The notes beneath the pieces are model-generated. The model worked only from the letters and a program-made list of their open reading frames with translations, did not search any database and was not told the origin of the DNA. Position numbers and translations under genes: made by a program. Below, one piece after another: positions 33,420 to 43,626 of a stretch of DNA of 64,000 nucleotides. The first letter of the stretch is position 1; every line of letters begins with the position of its first letter. Source of the stretch: Endozoicomonas sp965199185 (GTDB lineage: Bacteria > Pseudomonadota > Gammaproteobacteria > Pseudomonadales > Endozoicomonadaceae); NCBI GenBank assembly GCA_965199185.1, contig CBDAQW010000043.1:186001-250000 (forward strand), given 5' to 3'.

Positions 33420-36400
33420 TTATTGTTCAGCCAGTGCAGCTGCCTGTTCAATATCGACAGATACAGGTCTGGATACTCCGGGCTCATGCATGGTGACACC
33501 CACCAATTGATTACCCGCCTGCATCGCAATTTTGTTATGAGTGATATAAACAAACTGCACTTTCTCACTCATCTCAGACACCATTTTTGCGTAGCGGCCT
33601 ACATTAGCATCATCCAATGGTGCATCCACCTCGTCAAGCATGCAGAACGGCGATGGATTCAGCTGAAAAATAGCAAATACCAAAGCAATAGCCGTCAGCG
33701 CTTTCTCCCCCCCTGACAGCAAGTGTATTGTACTGTTTTTCTTACCCGGTGGCTGCGCCATTATGGCTACACCGGTATCCAGCATATCGTCCCCGGTCAG
33801 CTCCAGATAGGCCTGTCCGCCACCAAACACCCTCGGGAAGAGCTCCTGCAAACCGGAATTGACTTTATCAAATGTTGTCTTGAAACGCTGTCGTGTTTCC
33901 CGATCAATTTTTCGAATGGCATTTTCTAGCGTATTCAGAGCGGATTCCAGATCTTCATTCTGGGCATCCAGATACTGCTTGCGTTCAGACTGGGTTTCAT
34001 ACTCTTCAATGGCCGCCAGGTTGATAGCACCAAGCCGGTCAATTCTGGCAGATAGTTTTTGCAGCTCCTGCTCCCAGAGCTCTTCCGACGCGTCTTCAGG
34101 CAGATTTTGCAATACCGTTTGCAAATCAAACTCGGCTTCCCGCAGCTGCTCAGCTAGCGTCGTACGACGCACCTGCATGCCTTGCCAGTCCATTTTCAGC
34201 TTCTCAAGCTGTCCACGCACTTTCTGAGCTTGCTGTTCGGCGCTATGCCGAATTTTTTCGCCTTCCCGGATACGTTGCTCAACCTCTTCTAAGGCAACCC
34301 GAGCCTGTTGCATGGCTTCTTCTTCAGCCAGGCGACGGGTGAGAAGTTCTTCCAATTGTTCCTGCAATTCATTTTCAGGAGAATTTGAATCAGACAGAGA
34401 TTCCGTCAAAAATTCCCGGCGCTCACGCAGCTTGGTGGTCTGAGCACTCAACCGTTCTATAGCGGCTTTGATGGAGCTGATTTGGGTATTAATAGACTGC
34501 TGTCGTAAAGCCAGCTGATGTGCACGTTCTTTATCATGGCGAGCCTGATGGCGGACGGTTTCCAGTTTTTGCTGGCAACGTTCCCGTTGCTCCTGCAATT
34601 CCTCCCGGCGACCAATATCCTGCTCCATTAAGTCCAGCGCTTCTTGCAAGCGAAGTCGTGACTCACCAATAGCTTCCTGTTCGAGCTGATTTTGCTCACG
34701 AATTTCCGTCAGCTCCTGTTCCAACCGGCGACGTCTTTCTGAAAACTGTTCAAGGCGAACTTTAATAGCACTGTGTTTTGCACGGGTTTCGCCCTGGCTG
34801 CGGTTCAGATCATTCAGTTGCCGTTGCAGGTTTTCCCGCTGATTTTCCTGTTTTTCCAGTGCGCCACGTACTTGTGTTAACTGATCTTTCAGCGTTTGAC
34901 TCTGATCTTCAAGTGTGACCAGACGCTCAGCCAGTGCTTCCATCTCTTTCTGGCGTTCAAGAACGCCAGCATTGTTGTCCACACCCCGGCAAACTCTCAG
35001 CCAGGTTTTACTCAGCCAGATGCCGTCAGGGGTAACAATGGATTCACCGGCACTTAACTGAGAACGAACGGCAATAGCCTTCTCAAGCGTGTCAGCGGCA
35101 TAAACACCAACCAAGAGCCCTGAAGCTTCCTGACCGGCCTGTAATTTATTTGCCAACAATGGCAAAGCGGTCAACTGCTGATCCTGGCTTACAGAACGGT
35201 TTGCTTCGAGAAGCACCAGCTCACCTTGCTCCAGATTGCTCAAGGTACTGGCCACCGGGTCAATACTGTCCACACAAACCGCCTGCAAACTGTCGCCTAA
35301 TACGGTTTCAATGGATGATTCCCAGCCGGATTCAACCTGCAGTTTTTCAAATAGCCGGGGCAGTTCAGACATACCCTGCTGTTCAATCCATGCCTGAGTA
35401 TCCACATCATCACTCATGGATGCCTGATGCAACGCTTCCAGCGACGCATGTCGTCCACGGACCGTACTCAGCTCATCACGATTCTGTTCCAGCTCGGCAG
35501 ACAGCGTTTGGATGGTTTCCCGATCCTTCTCTATTTGCTCCGTGGTTTCCTGAACCCGCAGCTCGACAGTTTCCGCGGTCAGTTCCAGCTCAGTGAGTTT
35601 TTCAGCCAGACTTTCCAACGCCTCCTGGTCTTCGCCACCACCTAAAGAAGCCGCTTCTTCTTTGAGACGGTTTTCCCGTTCCAGCAAACGTTCAATGACC
35701 TGCTCAGCATGATTGATTCTGGACTGTTCCAGTTCAGCATTACGTTTTGGCTCATGGGAACGCTGGTTAAAGTGATCCCATTCCTGCTGCCAGCGGTGCA
35801 TCTCTTCTTCGGCTCTGGACAGGGATTCACCGGAGCCATCTTCCTGCTCCTGCAGCATTTCCAGTTCCGGTTCCAGCTCAACCAGTTCTTCCTGAAAGGC
35901 TTCCAGTTGCATCTGATCGTCCTGCAACTGTTCGCGAGCTTCTTGCCAGCTGTGTTCAACCTGAGCCAAATCTTCATTTAACTCACGAGCACGTTCTTCA
36001 CGGTGCCTCAGGGTTTGTTCTGTTCTGGTGACTTCGTTACCAGTGTTGTAGTAGCGGGATTGGGTTTCGTGGAAGCGGTCACTCAGCTCCATCTGGTTGA
36101 CACGATCTTCTTCCATCGCGGCATCGGCTGATCGCTGCTGACTGACGGCAGCTTCGAGCTGAACTTCCAGTTCACTGATCGCCTGCTCCTGAGACTGAGC
36201 ACCAGTATCAATGGCTTTCCATTTTAGCGCAGACAACTGCGCTTTTTTCAGGCGCTCTTCCGACTTGTATTCTTTATATTTTTCTGCCGCCTGGGCTTGT
36301 CGTTGAAGATGCCCGAGCTGTCGACCAAGTTCTTCACGCAGGTCGGTGAGTCGTTCAAGGTTTTCATTGGTACGACGGATACGATTTTCAGTCTCTCTAC

Positions 36401-36929
36401 GCCGTTCCTTATATTTGGAAATACCGGCCGCTTCTTCAATAAAAACTCGCAGCTCTTCCGGTTTGGATTCAATCAGGTTGGAAATAATACCCTGAGAAAT
36501 AATAGCGTAACTTCTTGGCCCGAGACCGGTGCCCAAAAAGATATCCATCACATCCCGGCGGCGACATTTGGTGCCATTTAAAAAGTAGGTGTTTTTAGCG
36601 TCAGTCGTGAGCTGACGTTTTACCGAGATTTCATTAAAGGCAGCGAACTCACCCGTCACCCGACCTTCGTGGTTATCAAATATCAATTCCACAAACGCCT
36701 GGTTAGCGGGCTTACGACTGCTGGAGCCTTTAAAGATAACATCGGTCATGGATTCACCACGCAGGTGTTTGGCGGAAGACTCCCCCATTACCCAGCGTAC
36801 CGCATCAATGATATTGGACTTGCCGCAGCCATTTGGTCCAACCACAGCACACATATTGGATGGAAAATGAACGGTTGTCGGGTCTACAAAGGATTTAAAC
36901 CCTGCCAGTTTGATGGATTTTAAACGCAT
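33420..36929 (-). CDS. smc: Chromosome segregation protein SMC
   Basis: 1169 residues, normal length. N-terminal Walker A GPNGCGKSN (31-39), two long coiled-coil arms around a hinge (about 515-665, where LQVESGWESSIETVLGD and LLVGVYAADTLEKA are visible), then the ABC signature LLSGGEKALTAIAL and Walker B CMLDEVDAPLDDAN near the C-terminus. AAGGA six bases before the ATG. SMC ATPase dimers organise and segregate the chromosome, usually with ScpA and ScpB, which are not in the window. Upstream of zipA with a 212-bp gap, so it may have its own promoter. Confidence 0.97.
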   Translation of the reverse strand: MRLKSIKLAGFKSFVDPTTVHFPSNMCAVVGPNGCGKSNIIDAVRWVMGESSAKHLRGESMTDVIFKGSSSRKPANQAFVELIFDNHEGRVTGEFAAFNEISVKRQLTTDAKNTYFLNGTKCRRRDVMDIFLGTGLGPRSYAIISQGIISNLIESKPEELRVFIEEAAGISKYKERRRETENRIRRTNENLERLTDLREELGRQLGHLQRQAQAAEKYKEYKSEERLKKAQLSALKWKAIDTGAQSQEQAISELEVQLEAAVSQQRSADAAMEEDRVNQMELSDRFHETQSRYYNTGNEVTRTEQTLRHREERARELNEDLAQVEHSWQEAREQLQDDQMQLEAFQEELVELEPELEMLQEQEDGSGESLSRAEEEMHRWQQEWDHFNQRSHEPKRNAELEQSRINHAEQVIERLLERENRLKEEAASLGGGEDQEALESLAEKLTELELTAETVELRVQETTEQIEKDRETIQTLSAELEQNRDELSTVRGRHASLEALHQASMSDDVDTQAWIEQQGMSELPRLFEKLQVESGWESSIETVLGDSLQAVCVDSIDPVASTLSNLEQGELVLLEANRSVSQDQQLTALPLLANKLQAGQEASGLLVGVYAADTLEKAIAVRSQLSAGESIVTPDGIWLSKTWLRVCRGVDNNAGVLERQKEMEALAERLVTLEDQSQTLKDQLTQVRGALEKQENQRENLQRQLNDLNRSQGETRAKHSAIKVRLEQFSERRRRLEQELTEIREQNQLEQEAIGESRLRLQEALDLMEQDIGRREELQEQRERCQQKLETVRHQARHDKERAHQLALRQQSINTQISSIKAAIERLSAQTTKLRERREFLTESLSDSNSPENELQEQLEELLTRRLAEEEAMQQARVALEEVEQRIREGEKIRHSAEQQAQKVRGQLEKLKMDWQGMQVRRTTLAEQLREAEFDLQTVLQNLPEDASEELWEQELQKLSARIDRLGAINLAAIEEYETQSERKQYLDAQNEDLESALNTLENAIRKIDRETRQRFKTTFDKVNSGLQELFPRVFGGGQAYLELTGDDMLDTGVAIMAQPPGKKNSTIHLLSGGEKALTAIALVFAIFQLNPSPFCMLDEVDAPLDDANVGRYAKMVSEMSEKVQFVYITHNKIAMQAGNQLVGVTMHEPGVSRPVSVDIEQAAALAEQ

Positions 36930-37097
36930 CGTATCCTTTAGCTCTTGACTTTCAGGGCCATAAAATTACTTCTTGATCGGTGCTACCCGTGTCATTACAC
37001 ACCGCATAGCCCTGGTTCCGTGTCATAGTAAATTACTGCAATGCAGCCACTTCCTGACTGCACAGATGTTACACAATATCATATTACTCAGGAAAGC

Positions 37098-37121
37098 AGC
37101 CTTTTCTGAACCGAAAAGGCT
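37098..37121. other. hairpin downstream of ccmI
   Basis: AGCCTTTTC (37098-37106) pairs with GAAAAGGCT (37113-37121) 62 bases beyond the ccmI stop on the minus strand. The stem itself is A/T-rich at its centre and no clean U-run follows on either strand, so terminator function for the ccm operon is only possible. The rest of the 36930-37182 spacer is featureless. Confidence 0.35.
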
Positions 37122-37182
37122 AACTCATACAATGCAGGATTTTTAACGGCTTGGCTAGTAGACCCGCATTCAGATCAATGAT

Positions 37183-38361
37183 TCAGCCCGCCGGAGTGAA
37201 AGTCAGTTTCACCAGGTCGTGTGCATCAGTTTTCACATCGCTGACCTGAACCTGATAATCTGCCGTCATCACATCACCGGACAAACTGATTCTTCCGACA
37301 ATATCCAGTGCATCGTAAGAAGACAGCTGAACCCCACCCATCATCATGGCCGAGCTATCATCGAGAATCAGTTCTTTTGGCAGTTCACCAAGAGTGAGCG
37401 GAATAGCAATAATTGGAGGCTGACGAGTACCTGCAGGACGGGCAAAAATCACCACGCGAGCCGTGTTTGGCAAAGCAACCAGTTCTGGCGATCTATCAAT
37501 AAGAACTTTAATACCGTTAGCCGGCTTAAAGCCGAGCATTTCCCGGGCTTTATTAATACCCTGTGCCAGAGACTGTCGGGCTGCCGGGCTGGCTTCGTAC
37601 TGCATAGCCGTTTGCCAAACCTTGATAGCCTCCTGATAATTCGCAGAAGCAAAAGCATCAATGCCTTTTAAACCCATAGCGGTGGTATTGGTTTCATCAC
37701 CAGCCAATGCACGCTTATAGAGCCTTCGAACTTCATCTGTCACTTGATTACCCTGTTTTAAAAACAGAGTCTGCGCCAGCTCAGCAGCTACTTGTGGATG
37801 CCCATTGCTGACTCTGAACAACTTTCGATAGACATTTTCAGCTTTGCCCAAACCACCATTCTCCATATAGTGACTGGCCAGCAGAAACAGCGCTTTATCA
37901 TTTTCAGGTTTTTTATCAACCCATTGCTCAAGCGTCTTTTGCACTGATTCAGGCGTCGCATTATTCGAGGTGAGCACCTCCTGAACATTTAGCTCCGTCT
38001 GTGCCCCCAGCTCCCAATAGAGAGGCAGCGCCATAGCAGGTACTAATAGTGCCAACACCAAAGCAAATACTGGTGTTTTCCGGGCAGAGTGCACCGACAG
38101 CGTTTGTTCCTGTTCAAGCTCTTCTACCAGTTTTTTCTCTAACTCGGCTTTAAGACGCTGACTTTCGCTGTCTGAAATCAGATTCGCCTGTCGCTGATGT
38201 TCAAGATCAGCCAGCTGATCCTGAAAGTGGGCTACATTCTCCGACTCTCCGGAAATATCATCCCCTGCGTCATCCACCTGCCTGCGCAGCAAAGGCCAGA
38301 GAACAAAACCCGCTGCCAGCAAGATCAACAGAGCAGCTACTATCCAGAATTCAGTCATCAC
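37183..38361 (-). CDS. ccmI: Cytochrome c maturation protein CcmI
   Basis: 392 residues: two N-terminal transmembrane helices (about 4-24 and 93-112) flank a cytosolic coiled region (FQDQLADLEHQRQANLIS). TPR-like repeats follow (about 130-265), and the periplasmic C-terminal domain begins near NGIKVLIDRSPEL. CcmI binds apocytochrome c and delivers it to CcmF/H for heme attachment. Last gene of the operon, overlapping ccmH by ATGA. Confidence 0.93.
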   Translation of the reverse strand: MMTEFWIVAALLILLAAGFVLWPLLRRQVDDAGDDISGESENVAHFQDQLADLEHQRQANLISDSESQRLKAELEKKLVEELEQEQTLSVHSARKTPVFALVLALLVPAMALPLYWELGAQTELNVQEVLTSNNATPESVQKTLEQWVDKKPENDKALFLLASHYMENGGLGKAENVYRKLFRVSNGHPQVAAELAQTLFLKQGNQVTDEVRRLYKRALAGDETNTTAMGLKGIDAFASANYQEAIKVWQTAMQYEASPAARQSLAQGINKAREMLGFKPANGIKVLIDRSPELVALPNTARVVIFARPAGTRQPPIIAIPLTLGELPKELILDDSSAMMMGGVQLSSYDALDIVGRISLSGDVMTADYQVQVSDVKTDAHDLVKLTFTPAG

Positions 38362-38867
38362 TGCTTACCACCCTGTACGTTATTAGGTATTTTACTAAGC
38401 GCTTTATTCAATTTTTCCCTTTGCTCAGGCGTTAACTCATCAGAAGCTTGCTCAGGATTATTTTGTGATGCGGCCCGATGGCTTCTCAGAACCCCCAAAA
38501 ACACCATTATACCGATAAGCAGCAATACCACAGGGCCTAACCAGAGAATCAGGTTTTTACCTTCAAATCTTGGTGTATAGAGCACAAAATCACCGTACCG
38601 ACTCAGCATGAAATCGATCACTGTCTGATTATCCGCCCCTTCCACCACCATCTTATGAACTTCACGACGCAAATCGTGTGCAATAGGCGCATTGGAATCA
38701 CCAATAGACTGATTCTGACATTTAGGGCAGCGCAGTTCGTTAGTTAACTCAAAGAAGCGCTGCTCCTGTTCCTTGTTAGCAAATTCATAAGAGTCAATGA
38801 CTGCATAGGCACCGACCATAAAGAAGGAGAGAGAGAAAGCAAGTAGCCACTTACTAAAAGACATCAT
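38358..38867 (-). CDS. ccmH: Cytochrome c maturation protein CcmH
   Basis: 169 residues: signal/anchor segment (about 5-22), the periplasmic thioredoxin-partner motif LRCPKCQNQS with Cys47 and Cys50, then a transmembrane helix (about 105-124). The short form without a TPR half agrees with a separate ccmI. It reduces apocytochrome CXXCH cysteines together with CcmG. ATGA overlaps on both sides indicate coupled translation. Confidence 0.95.
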   Translation of the reverse strand: MMSFSKWLLAFSLSFFMVGAYAVIDSYEFANKEQEQRFFELTNELRCPKCQNQSIGDSNAPIAHDLRREVHKMVVEGADNQTVIDFMLSRYGDFVLYTPRFEGKNLILWLGPVVLLLIGIMVFLGVLRSHRAASQNNPEQASDELTPEQREKLNKALSKIPNNVQGGKQ

Positions 38868-39412
38868 GACGGCTCCTCTGCCAGTTTCTGATATTTTTTA
38901 TAGAGTGGTTCCAGATCTTCTTTCCAGACTCTGTCGTCTACTATGCCTACATGTTTGAAGCGTACGATACCCTCCGCATCAATCAGATAGGTTTCTGGCG
39001 CGCCATAAACGCCCAGATTGACGCCCAGCTCACCGAGTTGATCGTTGACACTGAAGCGGTATGGATCTTCGAGTCCCTGCAGCCATTTTCTGGCTTCAAC
39101 CTGATCATCTTTGTAATTAACGCCGTAAATAATGACGCCCTTACTGGCAAGATCAACAAGATAAGGGTGCTCAACCCGACAGGCAGGGCACCAGGTTCCC
39201 CAAACATTAATCAGAGCCACTTCTCCCAGCATATCGTGCTCAGATACCTGACGATCAGGATTTTTTACCGTATTCAGGTTAAAAGATGGCAGTGGATCAT
39301 TAATCAGAGCAGACGGCAGCTGACCTTTATTTTCCCGAAACAAACCAATATAAAGCAGCAAGCTGAGGCACAGAAAGATAATCAGCGGCAGGAATTTTTT
39401 AAACTGCTTCAT
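38864..39412 (-). CDS. ccmG: Thiol:disulfide interchange protein CcmG/DsbE
   Basis: 182 residues: N-terminal membrane anchor (about 8-24) and a periplasmic thioredoxin fold with WCPAC (Cys75 and Cys78), followed by the VNYKDD and GVYGAPETYLID segments typical of CcmG, including the cis-proline region. It keeps apocytochrome thiols reduced for heme ligation. ATGA overlap with ccmF and with ccmH. Confidence 0.96.
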   Translation of the reverse strand: MKQFKKFLPLIIFLCLSLLLYIGLFRENKGQLPSALINDPLPSFNLNTVKNPDRQVSEHDMLGEVALINVWGTWCPACRVEHPYLVDLASKGVIIYGVNYKDDQVEARKWLQGLEDPYRFSVNDQLGELGVNLGVYGAPETYLIDAEGIVRFKHVGIVDDRVWKEDLEPLYKKYQKLAEEPS

Positions 39413-41412
39413 GCCACCTCCCCCGCCAGAATGTCAGACTTTCGACTTCCATCGTCTTTTCTATTTGCCTGCTTACGTGTCACGCGCACTCGATATCGAC
39501 GGTCAGCAATGGCCATCAAACCGCCAAACCCCATAAATAATGAACCCAGCCAAATCCAGCGAACAAAGGGTTTTACATGGATACGTACAGCCCAGCTGCC
39601 ATCATTGCCCAGAGGTTCTCCAAGCGCCACATAAAGATCACGAGTCAGACTTGGGTCAATGGCGGCTTCGGTCATTGGCATACCCTGCGCCTGATAAACC
39701 CGTTTTTCCGGGTGCAGAATGTTAATCTGGCGTTCATTCCTGAATACAGTGACTACGCCATATTCAGCAGTAAAGTTAGGTCCACGTCTTGAGGAAACCC
39801 CGTCAAATCGGAACTGGTAGTCGTTGATTGTCACCTTATCACCAGGCGCCATCCGCAAATCCCTTTGAACGCTGTGACTGGTGGAAATAGCGATTCCAAG
39901 AATGGTGATGGCAATGCCCAGATGAGCAATATGCATACCGTAATAAGCAGGCTTGAGACGTTTTAACCCAGCCACCAATCCGATATTACGGGTTTTGTTG
40001 TAGATATCTTTGGCAATGATCAACACAATCCATGCCACCAGCGCGATAGCCAGGAATTCACTGACAACAAAAGCACCGTCCGCCAGCAGGCTATAAGCTA
40101 GCGACACCAAAAGACTGGTCACTACTATCCAACGGGTTTGTTGCAGCAACCAGTTGGCATTGCCATTTTTCCAGTTCAGCAAGACGCCAAAACCGAGGGC
40201 AAATGCCAGCAGCAGCGCCATAGGTACAAACAACGCATTGAAGTAGGGAGGGCCCACCGAAATCATGCCCATATCCAGCGATTCCAACAGCAGCGGGAAC
40301 AAGGTGCCCAGTAATACGGTTGCGGCACTGGCTGTCAGCAGAATATTGTTAATCAGTAGGAATGTTTCTCTGGATAAGAACGTGAAACTGATTTTGCTGC
40401 GCACTTCAGGTGCCCTGAAAGCAAACAGTGTCAGCGATGCGCCCACCACCACCAGCAGGTAGATAAGAATAAACAGGCCTCGTTCCGGGTCGGAAGCAAA
40501 GGCATGAACAGACGTTAGTACGCCGGACCGAACCAGAAATGTCCCTAATAAACTCAGAGAGAAGGTAAAGATCGCCAGCAATAACGTCCAGCTTTTAAAT
40601 AATCCACGTTTTTCCGTAGCTGCCAGTGAGTGCATCAAAGCAGTGCCGACCAACCAGGGCATCAGGGAAGCATTTTCAACCGGATCCCAGAACCACCAGC
40701 CGCCCCAGCCAAGTTCGTAATAAGCCCACCAGCTGCCCAGAGAGATTCCCAATGTCAGGAACACCCATGCCACCGTCGTCCACGGTCGAGCCCAGCGAGC
40801 CCAGGCACTATCGAACTGACCACCAAGCAGTGCAGCAATCGCAAAAGCAAACGCCACGGCAAAGCCAACATATCCCATATACAACATAGGAGGGTGAACA
40901 ATCAGGCCGAAGTCTTGTAACAAGGGGTTCAGATCAGCACCATCCTGTGGCGCAAAAGGCAGTAGTCGATTGAAAGGGCTCGATGTCAGCAACATAAACA
41001 ACAGGAAACCAGTATTGATCATCCCCATCACTGACAGTACTCTGGCAGCGAGTTCAGGTGGCAGTTTATGGCTTTTTAGAGCAACGGCCGCCATCCAGCC
41101 AGCAAGAATCAAAACCCATAACAACAACGAGCCTTCGTGTCCGCCCCAGGTGGCACTGATTTTATACTCCAATGGCAACAAGCTGTTGGAGTGGCGGGCA
41201 ACATAGTCCACCGAAAAATCATCCGTGACAAAAGCCCAAATCAGGCAAATAAAAGAAAAACTGACAAAACCGAAGATGCCATAAGAGAGCGAGTGCGCCT
41301 GCTTCATCCAGCGCAAGTTGCCATTAAAACTACCCGACATGGGCACTATGCTGAGAATAAGACTCAGACAGAGTGCCAGTATCAACGAAAGAAGCCCTGC
41401 TTCAGCTATCAT
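39409..41412 (-). CDS. ccmF: Cytochrome c heme lyase subunit CcmF
   Basis: 667 residues with about 14-15 transmembrane segments. The tryptophan-rich heme-binding WWD region is at 235-253 (WGGWWFWDPVEN), and conserved histidines occur in TWGGHEGSLLLW and IVHPPMLYMGYVG. CcmF joins heme from holo-CcmE to apocytochrome c with CcmH/I. It overlaps ccmE by one base and ccmG by ATGA. Intact. Confidence 0.97.
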   Translation of the reverse strand: MIAEAGLLSLILALCLSLILSIVPMSGSFNGNLRWMKQAHSLSYGIFGFVSFSFICLIWAFVTDDFSVDYVARHSNSLLPLEYKISATWGGHEGSLLLWVLILAGWMAAVALKSHKLPPELAARVLSVMGMINTGFLLFMLLTSSPFNRLLPFAPQDGADLNPLLQDFGLIVHPPMLYMGYVGFAVAFAFAIAALLGGQFDSAWARWARPWTTVAWVFLTLGISLGSWWAYYELGWGGWWFWDPVENASLMPWLVGTALMHSLAATEKRGLFKSWTLLLAIFTFSLSLLGTFLVRSGVLTSVHAFASDPERGLFILIYLLVVVGASLTLFAFRAPEVRSKISFTFLSRETFLLINNILLTASAATVLLGTLFPLLLESLDMGMISVGPPYFNALFVPMALLLAFALGFGVLLNWKNGNANWLLQQTRWIVVTSLLVSLAYSLLADGAFVVSEFLAIALVAWIVLIIAKDIYNKTRNIGLVAGLKRLKPAYYGMHIAHLGIAITILGIAISTSHSVQRDLRMAPGDKVTINDYQFRFDGVSSRRGPNFTAEYGVVTVFRNERQINILHPEKRVYQAQGMPMTEAAIDPSLTRDLYVALGEPLGNDGSWAVRIHVKPFVRWIWLGSLFMGFGGLMAIADRRYRVRVTRKQANRKDDGSRKSDILAGEVA

Positions 41413-41867
41413 TACCCGTTACCACCTTCTTCGGTCGTGCCTGAATGAGCAGTGTCAATGGCTTTCTGCACCTCTGGCGGCATGTAGTTTTCATCATGTT
41501 TAGCCAGCACTTCTGAAGCCTGGAAAACACCGTCTTTTTGCAGAACGCCCATAGCTACTACACCGGAGCCTTCCACAAACAGGTCTGGAAGAATACCATC
41601 GTAAGACATGGTGACAATGCCCTCACCATCAGTCACCTGAAAAGTCACTTCGAGACTGTCTGGGTCACGTTTTACTGAACCATGAACCACCAGACCACCG
41701 CCACGAATTTTCTGCCCTAATGGGGCTTCACCTCTGGCTATTTGAGCAGGAGAGAAGTAGTGGTTAATATTTTCCCGCAGGGCAAAAAGAGTCAGAGCCA
41801 CGGCTACACTAACCCCAAAGATCAGTAGTAATACCAGTATTAATCGCTGTTTACGGACTGCATTCAT
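41412..41867 (-). CDS. ccmE: Periplasmic heme chaperone CcmE
   Basis: 151 residues: N-terminal membrane anchor (about 9-30) and an OB-fold periplasmic domain. The heme-attachment histidine is His124 in LAKHDENY, with Tyr128 four residues on. VKRDPDSLEVTF and SYDGILPDLF are family hallmarks. It receives heme exported by CcmABCD and passes it to CcmF. ATGA overlap with ccmD. Confidence 0.96.
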   Translation of the reverse strand: MNAVRKQRLILVLLLIFGVSVAVALTLFALRENINHYFSPAQIARGEAPLGQKIRGGGLVVHGSVKRDPDSLEVTFQVTDGEGIVTMSYDGILPDLFVEGSGVVAMGVLQKDGVFQASEVLAKHDENYMPPEVQKAIDTAHSGTTEEGGNG

Positions 41868-42100
41868 TGACTACCCCCAACTGCATTTTTAAGCTCCGGC
41901 GTTCTCTGACTGCCGGCTTGTTTTTTGCGAGCAGCATCCAGACGATCCTGCCGTTGTACCTGAACTCTGATACGCTGTCGGTGGCGTATTGGAGCAATAA
42001 TATTGTAAGCAATAATGACGACAGCCAGAGCATAAGCACTCCAGACATAAAGTCCATGCCCGCCCATACTCAAAAACTCCGACCAGTTAGAAAAATACAT
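41864..42100 (-). CDS. ccmD: Heme exporter accessory protein CcmD
   Basis: 78 residues from ATG 42100, chosen because GGGGG lies seven bases upstream and the next residues (MYFSNWSEFLSMGGHGLYVW) match CcmD starts; a longer in-frame form from 42142 is unlikely. One transmembrane helix (about 19-37) and a basic cytosolic tail. Small stabilising subunit for CcmABC and CcmE release. Confidence 0.9.
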   Translation of the reverse strand: MYFSNWSEFLSMGGHGLYVWSAYALAVVIIAYNIIAPIRHRQRIRVQVQRQDRLDAARKKQAGSQRTPELKNAVGGSQ

Positions 42101-42117
42101 TCTATGCCCCCAACAGG

Positions 42118-42852
42118 TTAAACCAGCAGTTTGCGAACCCATTGGGTTTTGCGTTCGCGATTAAGAATTTCTGTTCTCAGACGCACAATAGTCACCAAAG
42201 TGAAGAACAGATAAAAACCGGCAATGGACATCAACAGCGGCCAGAGCATCTCAGGCGCCATAGAAGGCTTCTCGGTCAGCTTCAGTGTGGCGCCCTGGTG
42301 CAGGGTATTCCACCAGTTCACCGAGAATTTAATGATCGGAATATTCACAACACCTACCAGAGTCAGGATGGCACAGGCTCTGGCGGCGGTATCGATGCTG
42401 GTCATAGCCCCACGCAGGGCAATAACGCCAATATACAAAAACATCTGAATCAGCATGGAGGTCAGGCGTGCATCCCAAACCCACCAGGTACCCCAGGTGG
42501 GTTTACCCCAAATAGCACCGGTCACCAGAGAAAGAATACAGAACGAGAGCCCAACCGGAGCCATAACTGCCAGCGACATATCCGCCAGTTTGACCCGCCA
42601 GATCAGCGTGGCAGCACCAGCCACCGCCATCATCATATAAATCGCCTGAGCCAGAAAAGAAGAAGGCACATGAATAAATATGATCCGGTAACTATTACCT
42701 TGCAGATAATCAGGCGGTGTAAAAGCCAGCCCCCAAACCAGGGCTGCAATGATCAGAATCGCCGAGGACGCCATCAGCCAGGGAACCCAGCGGCCACTGA
42801 TCTCATAGAACCACTTGGGTGATCCCAATTTGTGAAAAAACGTCCAGTTCAT
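42118..42852 (-). CDS. ccmC: Heme-handling permease CcmC
   Basis: 244 residues with six transmembrane helices and the heme-binding WWD motif (WGKPTWGTWWVWDARLTS near 125), plus the conserved His in FIHVPSSFLAQ and in the LHQG loop. CcmC places heme onto CcmE. A 60-bp gap separates it from ccmB; ccmD follows by 17 bases. Confidence 0.96.
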   Translation of the reverse strand: MNWTFFHKLGSPKWFYEISGRWVPWLMASSAILIIAALVWGLAFTPPDYLQGNSYRIIFIHVPSSFLAQAIYMMMAVAGAATLIWRVKLADMSLAVMAPVGLSFCILSLVTGAIWGKPTWGTWWVWDARLTSMLIQMFLYIGVIALRGAMTSIDTAARACAILTLVGVVNIPIIKFSVNWWNTLHQGATLKLTEKPSMAPEMLWPLLMSIAGFYLFFTLVTIVRLRTEILNRERKTQWVRKLLV

Positions 42853-42912
42853 AAATTCTTTCTATATCCTGATGCCTCAACAGGCATGTTTACCAAACAC
42901 CACCGGCAGTGG

Positions 42913-43626
42913 CTACCCATCATTGACAACTCTTAACGCACCTGCAATGGCAATGGGTGCAAGGCTCAACCCAAGCACCAAAAAAACAGACATCCACAAC
43001 AAGTGCCCGGTATAGGGCAGATTGTCTGATGCCGCATTGACTGCTCCGGTCGCAAATATCAGCACCGGAATATACAGCGGCAAGGACAGCAATGTCAGCA
43101 ATACACCACTTCGGCGAACACGCACCGTAAGCGCTGCACCAATAGCACCTGCCAAACTAAGTACGGGTGTACCTATTAATAATGTCCCCAGTAATACCGG
43201 CACGACTTCTGAACGCATATGTAACATTAAAGCCAGCAGTGGAGACATCAGGGTTATACACAAACCTGTAGTGACCCAATGCGAAAGCACTTTCGCCAAT
43301 ACCAGTAAAGGCAACGGATGTGGTGATAATAATAACTGATCGAGCGCACCATCATCCTGATCAGATTTGAACACACTATCAAGAGACATCAACACGGACA
43401 GCAGCGCCCCAATCCAGATGATACCACCGGCCAGCTGGGCAAGCAGTGTTTTATCAGGGCTTATTCCCAATGGAAACAAAGAAGCCACCATCAGAAAAAA
43501 AGCCATCGGGTTTACGGTTTGCCCCGGATTTCGGAACGCCAGCAGAAGATCCCTGCGTATTAAGGCGGCACAGGCTGCAAATCCATTCATTGAAGTATTA
43601 GACAAGGAATCAGAATAGGGATTCAT
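42913..43626 (-). CDS. ccmB: Heme ABC exporter permease CcmB
   Basis: 237 residues from ATG 43626, preceded by GGGGGCAGCTG; it overlaps the ccmA 3' end by 17 bases. Longer in-frame starts would extend into ccmA. Six transmembrane segments with the family signatures NPMAFFLMVASLFPLGI and DDGALDQLLLSPHPLPLLV. Partner of the CcmA ATPase. Confidence 0.93.
   Translation of the reverse strand: MNPYSDSLSNTSMNGFAACAALIRRDLLLAFRNPGQTVNPMAFFLMVASLFPLGISPDKTLLAQLAGGIIWIGALLSVLMSLDSVFKSDQDDGALDQLLLSPHPLPLLVLAKVLSHWVTTGLCITLMSPLLALMLHMRSEVVPVLLGTLLIGTPVLSLAGAIGAALTVRVRRSGVLLTLLSLPLYIPVLIFATGAVNAASDNLPYTGHLLWMSVFLVLGLSLAPIAIAGALRVVNDG

Noticed and set aside
35150..35596. 148-codon open frame opposite smc
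   Set aside because: Shadow of the smc hinge coding sequence; Pro/Arg/Ser-rich composition, no start signal.
42142..42822. 226-codon open frame opposite ccmC
   Set aside because: Complete antisense overlap with a well-conserved gene, and composition (Gln/Arg/His/Asn-rich) typical of a shadow frame.
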